Source: Chalciporus piperatus (taxonomy: Eukaryota; Basidiomycota; Agaricomycetes; Boletales; Boletaceae). Taken from it: DNA of 64,000 nucleotides. Below the pieces are notes generated by a model that worked only from the letters and a program-made list of their open reading frames with translations, was not told the origin of the DNA and did no database searches. The position numbers and the translations under genes were made by a program. The stretch spans positions 62,001-126,000 of the forward strand of contig JBBPTG010000071.1 in the NCBI GenBank assembly GCA_038093975.1, in the 5' to 3' direction. Of this stretch, positions 10,323-22,075 are shown piece by piece. Position 1 is the first letter of the stretch. The number at the start of each line of letters is the position of its first letter.

Positions 10323-11990
10323 TTAATGGAGAATGCGTTCTGCTGGGAGCATTAGAACCGGACCGAAGGGTGCACCGCTGAAGTCACGGGCACCCAGAAG
10401 ACAAGGTGAACCGTATCCGTATCGTTCCCCTATCGCGGCGTTCAATGGTGGCAAATCGAGACCAGCGTGAGGTGATCCGATGAAGGCTCCACGACCAGAA
10501 GGAACACGTCCAAGATGGTGAGCGAAGCGGTCCAATTCAGGACCTTGTTGCATAACTCGGGGGAGTGAGTGGCCGCGATCCCCGAGTGCTTCGACGATTT
10601 GATGCTCAATGCACGTTGTTCCCTGGTCTCAGCATCAAAGACGCACAGTGTTTCTGTCGCCATTGAAGAGGTTTGCCAGCACGCAGACGAGGACACTCGA
10701 ATCTGGGGAAATTTGAACCGGATATCGTCATCGCCCCCCATCGAACCCATCGACTTGGGGTCGATCCTCTTGATGACATGGTACTCGGCATCAGCCAAAT
10801 ATCATTGGAATGTCTTGTATAATGCGCTGCTTCCAGCTGCGGTAGAGAGGGGTGTGTGATAGACGTGCAAACAAACACACACTGGGGGGGTGGGGTCTAT
10901 GTTGAGTACCACGAGAGGAGTTCCATAAAGTCTGGCGGCATCTCTTGCAATGTCTGTATAGAATCGTTAGCTTAGGGAAGATAACTAGGGCAGGTCAACA
11001 AACCTTGAGCCAGCCGATTCCATCACAGAGCATCCCTACAGCACTTTCCGACTCTCCAAGAATACCGAGAGCCTCCACCCAGCACAATAGCACGTGTTCA
11101 ACATTGTTTCGTTGGTAAGGCCATCGCCGACGCGAGAAGGATGGGGGAACAACTAGCCTCGCGTCGACATCGGGTCTCTGGAACAACTTATGCAGACCTG
11201 ATACGGTCAAAGGAATGAACTAGACGACACCAAGGATGAGACGCACGATATCCAGATCCGGGATGACGGAATCTTTCTGCAGGGTTGTATGTCTCGTTCC
11301 CGACGAATTTGATGACCATGATTGCGAAAATGAAAAGCCCGGAAGCTTGCGAGGCGATGCGTTCCAAATCGTCCGGTGCGAGGTACCTGTAGCATAACCT
11401 GGATACGTTGATCACAGGGCTCGTCCAGAACGTTGCGTAAGAATGCACGAATGTCGAGGGAAAGCGCGAGTGAAGACACATACTGCTGATGGGATCGACT
11501 CTGAGGGCAAGGCTTCGTCCAGCTCGTCAACGAGCAGTGCAAGAAGCGCTACCGACTCTGAGGCCAGGCTTTCGTCGTCACATTCGTCCAGGGCATCCAC
11601 GATGATTAGAATTGGCACAACTGCTGTCAAAGGCCCCAGTAGTGGCTTCTCCATCTGCTCGAGGAGCGTTGGAATCTGGTAATCACCAACGCTGCTATGA
11701 TTGATTGCGGAACGAATAGACGGGAGGAATGCAAAACATTTGAGTGGTGAGTGTTGGGATGGCAATGCGCCCTATGAGATCTCTCTGCGAAAAAAAGAAG
11801 CTGGCAGCGAGGCGCTTGCGAATTTGTGACACCGCAGACTTGCCTCAACCGGACCGCCAATTCAACCAACAAACGGGTTTCTGGTTCAAGCCTTCCATTC
11901 ATGACATTAGGCGATCGAATACGTCGACGCGAGTTCCTTCTAAACACTTGTACGCAGGATACCGTTGCGCCGAATCATAACCAGCGCTGA
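10323..11990 (-). pseudogene. decayed NACHT-domain NTPase (NLR-like)
   Basis: The minus strand carries ordered pieces of a fungal NACHT NTPase. In order: an entry block with CLEGTRVDVFDRLM; a damaged P-loop whose GKSA is preceded by an in-frame TGA (11845-11847); RLAASFFFSQRDLIGR; the Walker B ILIIVDALDECD (about 11577-11612); IASQASGLFIFA; and a downstream ESAVGMLCDGIGWLK segment that normally precedes the repeat domain. A second in-frame TGA lies at 11899-11901 where Trp is usual (MSW-x-E). Several frame changes follow. Intact relatives act in non-self recognition and heterokaryon incompatibility. With the P-loop broken this copy cannot make a full protein. The ends are approximate. Confidence 0.65.
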
Positions 11991-12461
11991 GTGCACTGGC
12001 CTTTTGGAGGGTTTACGCCAATATGTCTTTTCAAGGAAGAAGAGCATTTACTCACCGGAATGGCGCGCGAATGTTAGAACTACTGCATCTCTGAAACAAA
12101 GAATCGCCGTTAGGCACGTAGTTTGAAATGAAAACGGTGACGAGATCTTGAGATGTTCCTCTGATTGACAGACATCGCATAGCCGTCATTCTAGGTGGGC
12201 ATGGAGGGCAGATGCCGATTTGAGGTCCGCAATCCAGTTTAGTCTCCGGGAAGTGAAGGAATGCTAGTGACGATCGCGATGCAGAACGAATCAGGATTGT
12301 ATGAATATATATAATATACCCAAGTATATGCGCGTTCATCATTACAATGATGGCGATCTTCCGTCGAGTTTGACGTTTAAAAGCCGACGTTTGGTTGTCG
12401 TCAACAGGCGGGGCGAACGACTCCGAGAAATCATTAGTGCGTACGTATACAAATCCATTGG
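11991..12461. other. region between the NACHT remnant and ARPC5
   Basis: 471 bp. The part nearest 11991 may hold the lost 5' exon of the NACHT remnant. The rest is 3' flank of ARPC5. No separate gene is supported. Confidence 0.4.
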
Positions 12462-13189
12462 TTACACCGTTCGGCGATCGGTCATCACTCGTACGATACA
12501 TCCCGTCCCCGCTACTTCGGTCAGCTGTGTCGCACTCGTCAGCACGCATACACGCACACCAGACACAGGAAGGGGGGCATGGGGGAGATGACGATGGAGT
12601 AGAGACAAGCGAGACCTAAACAACCAACGCACCTTTTCATGCCACCCAAGCAACACGCTCCCACTCACATCTCCCCACCCAGGTAGACCCATCCCCTTGT
12701 AGATATACTTCATCAACGTGTCTTGCTCGTCTTGCGAGAGTGCGCGGAGAACGTTGGGAATCTCGGTCGCGCGGGTGCTGTTGAGGACCGAGGCGACGGT
12801 TTGGAGGCCTAGGTTCTGTTTCGGTGGGGGGTTAGCAGTGGCGAGCACGGTGTGTGTGGGAAGGGTGGACGTAGGTGAGATGAAATCAGAGCTTTAAACG
12901 GAGCGAATCGTACCTTGGCTTCGTCGACGTTGGGTCCATACGGCGGGTTATCGAGGGCAATGCTCAGAGCGCCCGCGTTATCATTCCTACACACAAGAGT
13001 TCAATTAAGAATGATCTCCCAAGCGGAGTGGGGGAAGATGCACTTGTTCAACGCGCTGCGCACAGCTAGCTGCTTCTGCTTGGCATCGTTCAGGACTTGA
13101 GCAGGGTCTCGTGGGTCAGGTGCGTAGAGCTCGTTCTCTTGGAGGACGTCTTCATCGTACGCGTCGACGTCGATCTTGCGGAAGGACAT
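12462..13189 (-). CDS. ARC15: Arp2/3 complex subunit 5 (p16-Arc)
   Basis: Actin-branching Arp2/3 complex subunit. Four exons on the minus strand start at ATG 13189: MSFRKIDVDAYDEDVLQENE, then NDNAGALSIALDNPPYGPN, then NLGLQTVASVLNSTRATEI followed by MKYIYKGMGLPGWGD. A last small exon gives LTEVAGTGCIVRVMTDRRTV with the stop at 12462. This C-terminus is nearly invariant in ARPC5, which confirms the final 12.5-kb intron call (donor GTGCGT after HEK, acceptor CACAG). Length is typical of the family (about 150 residues). The gene symbol follows yeast nomenclature. Confidence 0.93.
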
Positions 13190-13455
13190 GATGAAGATGG
13201 TAGCTGGACTGGTGCTATTGGGCGGCGGTCAATGTAGCTTGCTTAGGTAACACAGTAGTACTCGGTGGGTTATCTCCTGTTGCAAGACATCCAAGCTTGA
13301 AGCTTGAAGAGTATATTATCAAGGGCAAGCAACTAAGCTACATCGTCACAGATCACGACCCAAAAAGCCGGCAGATCCGTATACAAAAAAAAACCAATCA
13401 TTAGTCGTGTCTATTAAAAAATGTCTAATCTGCGAACTGCGATCAATGTACAGTA

Positions 13456-15871
13456 TCAGTGCATCCTGAAGCAGTTCTTACACAACCCCTTGCGTTCAAG
13501 CGGATGTTGTTCGAACTTGTTGCAGTCGGGGAACATCATGGTTGGCAGATCCGTTCGTGGGTGGCGATCGGGATATGTATGGATTCCCAGATAGAAGCGA
13601 CGACGAGCCCCAGTCTGGCAGGGAACGATTTCCTGAGGGTGTCCTATCGGGTATGGGAGGAGGTGTAGCCGTAATCGTTCCACGACGAGGTGGAGGTAAC
13701 GGTGGTGGTGTCTTCTTGGATATATCTGTATTCGTCCTGTTCCATAGGAACGGCGGAGGTGGAATAGGGGGGTAAACACGACGGGGAGCGGACACAATCA
13801 ATTCGTCTTCCGCTGGCTTGACGGGCATCAGATGTCGCTCTTCCTCGTCGTCGGACACGGAGTTGGTTATACTGTGGGTGTCGAATGTGAGGCTGGTAGC
13901 CGAGTGAGGTGGGTTCGTATAATCATCGAACGATTGGCGGCCGTTCTGGTCTCCGTTGATGTGGGGACTGTTGTCATGCTCGGATTCAAAGGGTGATGAT
14001 CGGTGGGTGGAATTTGTCTTTGAGACCGGCTCAGTATACGTGGTGGGGAATAACCCTTTGCGACCATCCTTGAGCATTCCAAGCCACCAGTCATCGAGTA
14101 CTTCATGGACGACCGTAATTTCATCGCCAGCCTTGAAAGATAGCTCATCCGAGGAGCCGGAAAAGTCGTACAAGGCCCTAACGAGCTTCTTCTCCTGCTG
14201 TGAGGGTGGCTTCAGAATACGACCGTTGATTTTGGGAGACTCGTTGGGTAGATCTGCAGGTTTAGGTTTGGGTGATTTGCGAGAAAACGAGAATGAGCTG
14301 GGCGGACGCGAGGGCTCGGAGGATTCTGTACCATCCTTGTGTTCATCCTCGTGGAGGGCAGTAAAGGTATCTCGGTCCTTCTTTCCTAGACCCGTGATAG
14401 AGCCGACAGCGTTGGATGCCCATCCAGCCACGCCGATCCGCTTGTTAGGCTTTGAGCTATCATTCACGACAGTAGTGGCGACACTGTCAGAACGCTTCCG
14501 GGAAGCTCGAGAGGTAGGTCGAGAGGTGGAGGCCGGTCTTTCAGCATCAGATTTCCGGCGCCCTGGAGTCCGAGTGCCTGGTTCATTTTCCTCTCCAATC
14601 GATGAGATAGATGTCATCGAATTGTTCGAAAGTGTTGATGGCCTGGTACGTATCGTCGGGTACTTGTCGCTGTCTACAAACGGAGGTGTGCGCGCCCGGG
14701 AATTGGTCCTCATATGCTCAAATTTGGCCAACATCGAACTTCATCGCTGTCAGCAACATGACAGATGGTTCTCGAACGGACACTCACTCGTCGCACCAGC
14801 TATCCCTCACGTCCTGCAGTATGTCGACGTATTGCTTTGCAAAGTTGAGTTCGATGTCAAGGAAGCCCGTAAGCTCGCGCAACTGCGAGATCTCACTCTC
14901 CTGGATACCCAACATTCTGGAATGTACGTCCTCAAACGTCTCTTCACTGTATCCAAGTTAGCTGGGCGACAAGGCATGAGACAAGAATGGCTTACAAGCG
15001 TAACCGACATCGTTGCAGCTCGTCCTCCGCTTCCCGCCTGTCCTTCTCCTTCTCTTTCTTCGCACTCTTGATCTTCTCGAGCTTAGAAATAGCAGCATCG
15101 AAGCTCAACCTAAGATGTCACACAACCTAAGCACGCCACCCGTCCGCCTCAACGTAAACAGACTCACCGACGACTATCTAGTTTCTTCCGTTGAAACTCA
15201 TAATCCTTGATATCTTGTCCAAACCTCTCATACCCCGCGATGAACGTATCCCGGAAAGTAAGCCCATACGCCTCTTGAAGGGTAGCAATCTTGCAATGAG
15301 CCCTGCCCAGCGCGACGAGACACGTCCCTACAAACACGCCCCCACCTCAGCACGCGTGCAACGACCACACAGGAACACGGAAAAAGCATACCATAAGCCG
15401 AGTCATCGCCATACTCTTCTCCGTGTGTGACCATGACTATCCCAAGCGCGTCGAGCGGCATGAGTTTCTCCGTCTCCCCCGAAGACGGCGTCTCTTTCTT
15501 CTTTGAAAGTACATGGTGGTAATCTTCCGAAGCTGCCTGCAGCCTATGAACGAGGTGGGATGGTGTAAGTTCAAACAGAGACGAGGCGAGAGAGGACGGG
15601 GAGGGCGACAAATCGGATGATCCCCTGCTTTCGTAGTTCAATGTCCTGCTCTAACTCCTTGAGGTCATCTTCTACAACGATAGTCTTGTCCCGAGAGGAT
15701 ATCTTCTCGCCTGCCCACTGATCACATCGTTTATTTCAGTTCGAATCTCGACGATGAAATCACCATGGCACAAACCTGCCTCAACTTCCCGAGCTAATAG
15801 TACAGAGTCATGGTTGATCAGAGCGGTTTGCTTTGACTTGGAGTCGACATCCTTACCTGTCTGCTGGCCAT
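13456..15871 (-). CDS. BAR and SH3 domain membrane-remodelling protein
   Basis: Endocytic or cytoskeletal adaptor. The start is ATG 15871 (MASRQ, then LGKLRQWAGEKISS). The N-terminal BAR domain is spread over several small exons (DYHHVLSKKKE; YGLTFRDTFIAGYERFG; HSRMLGIQESEISQLREL; LDIELNFAKQYVDILQDV). A Ser/Pro-rich linker leads to an SH3 domain (KLVRALYDFSGSSDELSFKA, then DDWWLGMLKDGRKGLFP) at about 14080-14200. A proline-rich tail follows. The SH3 frame stops at 13496, but the expected conserved C-terminus, a Cys-containing motif ending GLCKNCFRMH, is present in the next frame and ends at 13456. A one-base shift or an unseen small intron near 13500-13600 separates them. The lineage equivalent is yeast Rvs167/Hob-type proteins. 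Confidence 0.8.
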
Positions 15872-15947
15872 GAAAGTAGAGAAAGAAAAGGACGGTTACC
15901 CCGTTTGATCTCGGTCCCCTGATTTTAATTTATTGGAATGGCCTGAT

Positions 15948-15959
15948 CGGACATGTCCG
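15948..15959. promoter_or_regulatory. CGGN6CCG palindrome upstream of the BAR-SH3 gene
   Basis: CGGACATGTCCG, a perfect 12-bp palindrome, lies 77 bp before the BAR-SH3 start. CGG-N6-CCG is a classic target geometry for Zn2Cys6 regulators. The same 16-bp context (ATCGGACATGTCCGCG) recurs at 36988-37003. Confidence 0.4.
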
Positions 15960-16138
15960 CGGGCGCAGTCGATCGACGTCTCGGAGCCATGCCAACCTTT
16001 GTCTCGTGCTTGGCATCCGAACTAGGCTATGTAAAAACAAAAGAGTACAAGTTGGCTAGAAAGAAACAAAGAGCTTTCATTGAAATACACGCAACGACCA
16101 ACAATAATAACCACGACGGGAACAAGTAAGTCACCAGT

Positions 16139-17758
16139 TCATTGCTTAGAAGCAAGACGCATCCCTTCTTGGATCGCAACAGCCTCTTCAACCCACGGCA
16201 ATCTGAAGAAATCGCTCCGACGAAGCTCTTCTGCCCGAATGGTAGCACCCTCACTCGGCCCACTCCCAAGAATACTCTCCAAATCTCGTGATTGTGACTC
16301 CAACCATGTCTGGATGAATTTTGCCGGGTCCTCCGCAAAGCTCTGCAAAAATACCCGTTTTGTGTGTGAATTATGCAATGACTGCGCAAGAAGTGAAATC
16401 TAAAAGAGGGCTGTGTTCAGATCGGCGGACGAATGCGGACTCCCGGAGGATGGTCTCACCTCGTCGTCGAGTTTGGTCAGATCCTGCACACTCTCTTTGC
16501 TGGACTGCACGATGACAGCCATGCGGTTTTTCATGACTGTGTCCTCCATTTTAATTTCAATATCCCAAGCGAATGGTCGCTCCGCGGGAGGAACACTCGG
16601 GTTGACGGTGTAGTAGAGTATGATGGGATCTGGAGGCATAAGATGACGGTTCACCAGCTCCGGCAGTTGCTGGAATACGATCGAATCCCCGCCGAATATC
16701 TTGAAAAAAGTCAGGAAATGTGAGTAAAATCCCGCAACAACAACGTTGTACGAACCGGACGCAAATAATCGTCGGCCTTGATCCGCCGACGATCGACCTT
16801 GTCTTGCAGTCCATTGATTTTGATGTAGTTCCAGAGTGTCTGTATGACACCTATTCGACTCTCTTCTTTGATTCCCAGTACGTGAGCTAACGTGTCACGG
16901 TAAGATGTTATACAAGGAAAGAGAGGGAGGTGCCAAAACACGACATTACCTAGATCGGGGCTAAGTTTGTATTGTTCTGGGCTCTGCTCAAGGTGCATTA
17001 AGATTCGAACTCGGGTTGGCTGGTCCCCAGTTCGTCGAATAGTGAATCCATCGAGTGGAGGTTGAGCACCCTGCGGTCGAGGCCACTGGGAACAACCTGA
17101 GTGATCTACGTGGCAGCATAACGCTCTCGACATACCTCGACGATATTTCCGTCAGGATACAAATGAGGATCACGATCTAGTTCGACGATCATTCTCTTGA
17201 TGAAAGTCGAGAATTTCCGTGGCGCTACTTTGTCTCGAGCACGTTGATTTGGGGGCTGCAATTGTCAGGACACGACAGTAAAACGAAGGATGATTGAGAC
17301 ACACCTCCAACAGACGCCCCTCGACTTTCAGCGACCACGCAGGAATGCCTTGACCTGTCTCGAAGTTCACCGCCTCGCCTTCGCCTTCTGTTTCACCGAC
17401 TTGCCACGGCTGCCCAGAGACCGTATGACTGATGAATACTCTCAATGTCCGTGTCGTCTATGAACGGCTATATCAACCAACAAACACAGAGGATCATACA
17501 GCTGTGTGGACATACAGTCGGGTTTCGTGCCAACGCGTCCTGAACCTCGACTCTTTTCCTCGACATTGTCCAGTCCAAGTTCCGCTCCATCTCCAGTAAG
17601 CTTTGGTAGGTTTTGGACTCTTGTGCGAAGTCGGGTAAGTGGATGAGAGCATTTGGTATGGATTTATCGGTGAGTTTGCGTTTCCTGCGAATGTTCCCTG
17701 TAAGTCGGAGGATCTGTTGAACATAAGTGACCTACTTCGCAGCTTTCACGCCGTCCAT
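16139..17758 (-). CDS. SWI/SNF-RSC complex subunit of the SMARCD/BAF60 family
   Basis: Chromatin-remodelling subunit (Snf12/Rsc6/Ssr3 family). The start is ATG 17758 (MDGVKAAK). The next exon has KRKLTDKSIPNALIHL and MERNLDWTMSRKRVEVQDAL, the conserved N-terminal block. Then come DPHLYPDGNIVEV, a SWIB/MDM2-like domain (YKLSPDLG, then ESRIGVIQTLWNYIKINGL and DKVDRRRIKADDYLRP), PPDPIILYYTVNP and a C-terminal helical region ending QEGMRLASKQ at 16139. At least six introns are visible. The length fits the short fungal members. A further upstream exon cannot be excluded. Confidence 0.88.
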
Positions 17759-18055
17759 GTTGAATGATAAGTAACTGTAGATACTGAGAGAAGTAAGGTG
17801 AGTCTCGCGTCTGAGTACTGAGTGGGGGGTCGATATCTCAAAATGGCACGCTGCCCCTCATGAGGGACCCACTGATACCAACAAACTTCACCTTTCCCAA
17901 CTGACTGGATGATCTGCAGTATGTTCGCACAGTTTGCCTTTCTCTACCACGTCGTTCCGAATCCAAAGCATTACTTGCTCGGTCTCGAAGGTTCTTACTA
18001 GGGTCGTTCATATACTCGGCTTTGACTCATCCTAGTTCGTTCCAGACGTACAACC

Positions 18056-19825
18056 ATGGCCGCATTGCACGAACACTCAACCAGGGACACCCCAATCTCG
18101 ACTTTCATTCTACCCGAGTCAGCCATTGCAGACCGCATAAAGTGGCTTTCCAGTCACCAGATCGTCACTGGTTCCAGCGACAAGACCACGCGGCTATGGA
18201 ACTTGACGAACGGTGCAGTGACACAAGTGGGTGCGCCAATGGTCCACAACAGTCCGATCATGGGGATCGTTACCACAAAAGATGGGCAGATCATTTCATG
18301 CACTCGGGAGGACGAACATCTCGTGGTATGGAATGCGGCCTCGCAAGAAATCGTGAATGGGACATGGTTGAATGAGAATCATGGTCCTGCTCATTGGATC
18401 GACTTGTCCCCAAACGAAGAGCTCCTCGTAAGCTGTCATGAAGAGTGGATCGTCTTCTGGGAAATAACGGGTACCATGCGAGTCAAAAGTTACATTGACG
18501 TCGGATGGCCCAAGCCTGAGGCTGGGACTCGGAGGGCCTGCTTCTCTCCGGATGGCAGGAGACTCGCACTTTATTTCGGAGAAAAATTCATCATTCTTAA
18601 CGTGGAAAGTGGCGAGCCCATCTTCGGACCACATGAGCTAACATTTGAAGGCTTTGGCGGTCTGTCAACTCCTCTCCTTTGGTCACCCGATGGGGTTCGA
18701 CTTCTCTATGGCTGTGGGAGAGGTTCAATTTTGTGCTTGGACTCTAGGACTGGAGAGGCCAATGGTGAACCATGGACGAGCCACCAAGAATCTGTGAGGT
18801 GTCTTTCCATCTCCTTTGATGGCAAATGGCTGGCTAGTGGGTCACTTGATCGAACAATTCTCATTTGGGAGGTGGAATCTGGTGATCTTGTCGGAGAGGG
18901 ACTCCGTCATGATGCACCTGTGGGTGCCATTGCGTTCTCCCCCTGCGGCGAATTCATGGCATGCGGAACGTGGGATAGGCAGATTTCAGTCCGGCGTGTC
19001 CCATGGTGGGAAGATGACGATCAAAAGGTACCACCGTTTACTGGAGTTTAGTTTCGTCAACTAACTCGAACATAACAGGTCCCCAATCCACTTCTTGATG
19101 TATGTTCTGCCAGTACTAGGTCCGCCCTGCCTGCCGTTTCTGATATACTAGACGTGTAGCTGTCAGCAGTCATTCATGACGGTCCGTCAGATATTCCTCG
19201 CGAACCTGACCTCGGTTTCCTTGATGTGAGTTGGATGCCATACATGCCGTCCGCCCAATGTTTTAATCCGACTTCTTGGCAGATGTCTGCACCCCGACGC
19301 CCCCTCCCCCCTCAAGATCGTGTGAGAGAACGTTCATCCGATGGCCTTCCCCGCGTACATAATACACCCCGCTCTTGGAGCTGGTGGAAGAGAATACCTC
19401 GGTTCTCATTTGTTCGCGCGGACCCAGTATACATGGGATGGGCACCGCCAGTAAGCCAATAATTTTCCAATCTCTTGCAAGTACTGACCGAATCTTGCCC
19501 TGCATAGCGTACCTATGTCGCCTCGAGAGAAACCGTGGATAGCAGTCCACGCTCACTTCCTCATCCGATAACTCTAGATTCCGAACAACACCCCAAATCC
19601 TCATCGGGAGATTACAGCGACGAAAGTACAACAGATACACCCCCAGACGACCTAGAGGCCAGTCAGGTCGGATGTTGTGGGCTATTATCTCGTCGGAGGA
19701 CTACTAGAGTTACCCCGCCCGCAACGACCACTCGACCACTTGATACTAGCGTTCCCGCACCTACGCCTCCGCGTCATACACCCCGGGATATCTTGGATCT
19801 TCCTGCCATCATAGAAACCTCATGA
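18056..19825 (+). CDS. WD40-repeat protein
   Basis: Five exons (18056-19027, 19079-19099, 19160-19225, 19283-19450, 19508-19825) join in phase to give 514 residues. The first 324 residues form about seven WD-type blades, for example IVTGSSDKTTRLWNLTNGA, CLSISFDGKWLASGSLDRT and FSPCGEFMACGTWDRQISVR. The C-terminal 190 residues are Pro/Ser-rich and probably disordered, ending DILDLPAIIETS. No enzymatic or NACHT domain is attached, so this is a free-standing propeller of a type expanded in Agaricomycetes. Partners unknown. The tiny 21-bp second exon is supported by canonical borders only. Confidence 0.8.
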
Positions 19826-20483
19826 TACCTTGGTTCCTTTACCGTCGTTTACGAAACCAATCTGTGTTGTTTCAGTTTCGGTTGCAAGGTTTTGGGACCA
19901 CGGATGGGTTGGCGGAGGCGGATCCTCCCGGAGAGCATTTCTAGGTATACATCGCAAGCTTGATCTTACCATCGATCTGAGGTACAATAGGCCATCGCGA
20001 AACATTACCGGCGAGACCAGCATCTCGCTGAAAGCTGGGTGAACGCGCAGATATCTTTCATTGGGATTGAGAGGCTTTCCCGGTAAGGCAATAGAACTCA
20101 AGGAGCGGAAGTGAAAACCGCTTTGCTGATCATTGCCACAATGATGCCAATTCAATTTGTAGACTGATCATGCACATGGAAGCATGTCGTACGCCGCAGG
20201 GAAGCAGTGCTAGCAATGATCTATGATAGTACTAACTCGATGGAGAAATGACTGCTCTAGGCCAATATCACAGCCATGCTGGGCAGCAGCTGGGGACTCG
20301 GATGGCAGTCACAGCCTCACAGGATGCCATTTCGATGACAGAAGGGGGTTAGTGGTTACGCCGTGAGTTTGTTCACCAGACGGCTTGAATGGAACTGCAT
20401 ATATATCTGATAACAATAGTAATCTTTTGCATCACCTGCACGATACCCCCTCCGCTGGAACTACTCATTTCTACTCCAAGTCG
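19826..20483. other. intergenic region and promoter of the first short secreted-peptide gene
   Basis: 658 bp. A minus-strand frame spans 19820-20155 but matches no family I know and may be chance. A TATA-like stretch (CATATATAT, 20398-20406) lies about 80 bp before the ATG at 20484 and is a plausible core promoter for that gene. Confidence 0.45.
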
Positions 20484-20709
20484 ATGCGATTCGCCACTAT
20501 TTCTCGTCTCCCCCTACTCCTTCTTGTCGTGATGATGTTGCAGGACGTCATGGCCACAGACGACTCCAAGTTGGGATCATGCGCAGATGCACTCACGAAC
20601 CCCGACGATAATGATGCTCGTGTGTCCCATTCGCTACCGGAACCACTGTCAATTCGATTCTCATCGATCTCATCTTTCAGTTGATGCATTCCCAGGTTGT
20701 GTCTATTGA
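20484..20709 (+). CDS. short secreted peptide A (candidate peptide precursor)
   Basis: Two exons, 20484-20619 and 20696-20709, joined by a phase-1 intron (donor GTGTGT, acceptor CCCAG), give only 49 residues. Residues 1-25 are a clear signal peptide (MRFATISRLPLLLLVVMML). The mature part holds GSCADALTNPDDNDAR and ends Cys-Val-Tyr. The ATG is chosen because the hydrophobic core starts right after it; an in-frame ATG 33 codons upstream would spoil the signal. The gene is paralogous to the one at 26424: same intron position and phase, same C-A-x-A-L-T-x-P core, same CVY end. It sits beside two UstYa-like oxidase genes, so a ribosomal-peptide precursor role is inferred. It could instead be an effector-like secreted peptide. 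Confidence 0.65.
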
Positions 20710-21103
20710 GCTCGAAGGTTGCAAACGCGGCTTTTCATAGTCACGGTAATCATGTGAGTTGGAATTTCCGGTGGTGCGCACTTGTCTGAGTTGTCTCTTG
20801 TCAGCATGTACATTGGACCATACTATGTAGTACTTCAGACTTCCTGATCCGAGGCAGATTTAGTGATTGAATGTAATACAGTAGTAGAACCACCAGACTA
20901 TATTATTTAGTGTTGCACCGTAACCATCGGTCTCTCTCAGTTAGTCACCGTCCTTCAAGCTTCAAGAATCTCCCCCGTGTGTCCCAGAGAGAAGCGGAGA
21001 CTCAGTTTCCTCCTGAGATCGATTGCCTCAGAGAACGGAGAGTTGGAAGGCAAAGGTACTATAATATTGACGGTACCAAAGCCAGGGTAAACTTGAATAG
21101 GGT
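20710..21103. other. intergenic region
   Basis: 394 bp holding the 3' flanks of the convergent peptide A gene and the UstYa-like gene. No further gene recognised. Confidence 0.5.
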
Positions 21104-21746
21104 CTACGATTTGTTCACCTTGCGAGTCCTAATCCAATCCAACCATTGCTCATCCATGTCTGCATACAGTTTTTCCCAGTCCCAGCAAACAAGTGTGTTG
21201 TCGACTCTATTCCCCGTGGATACGGCATCCAAGAAATCCCCTTTCTCCAACGAGTCCGTAGCAGCGCAGAGGAGTGTTTGACGAAGGTAGTTGAGACAAT
21301 GTTGTATATGACCATGGGTCTTCGTAGAGTTCCGCGATTGGAACGCTTGCTGCATTTGCGTCAAGCAGTGTAGCTGGTGCGCAAAGGTGGTCGAGAAAAT
21401 GCGATCGTTCGGACCCATGTGAACACGACCCTGGCCATGAGGATGTGCGACTGTGCTCCGCCATCTCCTCTGGGCCTCCTCGTTTCCCGGTTCAACCTTG
21501 AAATAAACGGAATCGTAGAGAGTCATCGCAACTGGGTCAAGACGACCCGGGTCGAAAGCGATGGGGAAGTCGTCTCCAATGTAAGCTACGAAACAACTTA
21601 GTAAGCGATTCAAACCGCGATGATGTTCGCTGTCACTCACACGGTTGTGCAGAGCCCCATAGTGCGACATATACAGAGTGGAGAAGTACAAGAGATACGT
21701 TCAACACGATAACGGCCACCCAGAGCGAGCGTGTGGTCAGTGACAT
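21104..21746 (-). CDS. UstYa/DUF3328-family oxidase
   Basis: Exons 21641-21746 and 21104-21585 join with a canonical intron and give 195 residues. Residues 7-29 are one membrane helix at the N-terminus (LWVAVIVLNVSLVLL). The lumenal part has both hallmark motifs of the family: HQLHC at residues 105-109 and HIQHC at 128-132, followed by LNYLRQTLLC. A later TLVCWDWEKLYADM matches the usual end. UstYa/UstYb proteins perform oxidative cyclisation or related oxidations on fungal ribosomal peptides and some other metabolites, probably copper-dependent. Start ATG 21746 supplies the membrane anchor. The gene is divergent from the second copy at 22076. Confidence 0.85.
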
Positions 21747-22075
21747 CGCCTCTGTACTTTGATTACGGTGACCACCACAGGGTTTTGAGGTGGATATCGG
21801 GCTTTGACCTCCGAGTTTACGGATTGATGTGCCAGGCTAGTCTCGAGGCGATGCGCCGGCTCAAATCTCGGGAACCCCCCCAAGATGCGTGCGATCTTGC
21901 GTAGATCTGCCCATTTGCAGTGCTACAGCTCGCGTCTACGTAAATTCAGGTGCACGTTGTTGGGTTCTCTGATATTGGTGTCTCTACTGGGAGTTTGTCC
22001 GCTAATAGCCGCCTCGTACCCTGTTCGCTAGCACCGGCCTGAGATCAGACGAAGCCGCATCACACGTTCAGGTCA

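Noticed and set aside
19820..20155. 111-codon minus-strand frame after the WD40 gene
   Set aside because: No family resemblance, overlaps a plus-strand frame, no promoter or splice support.
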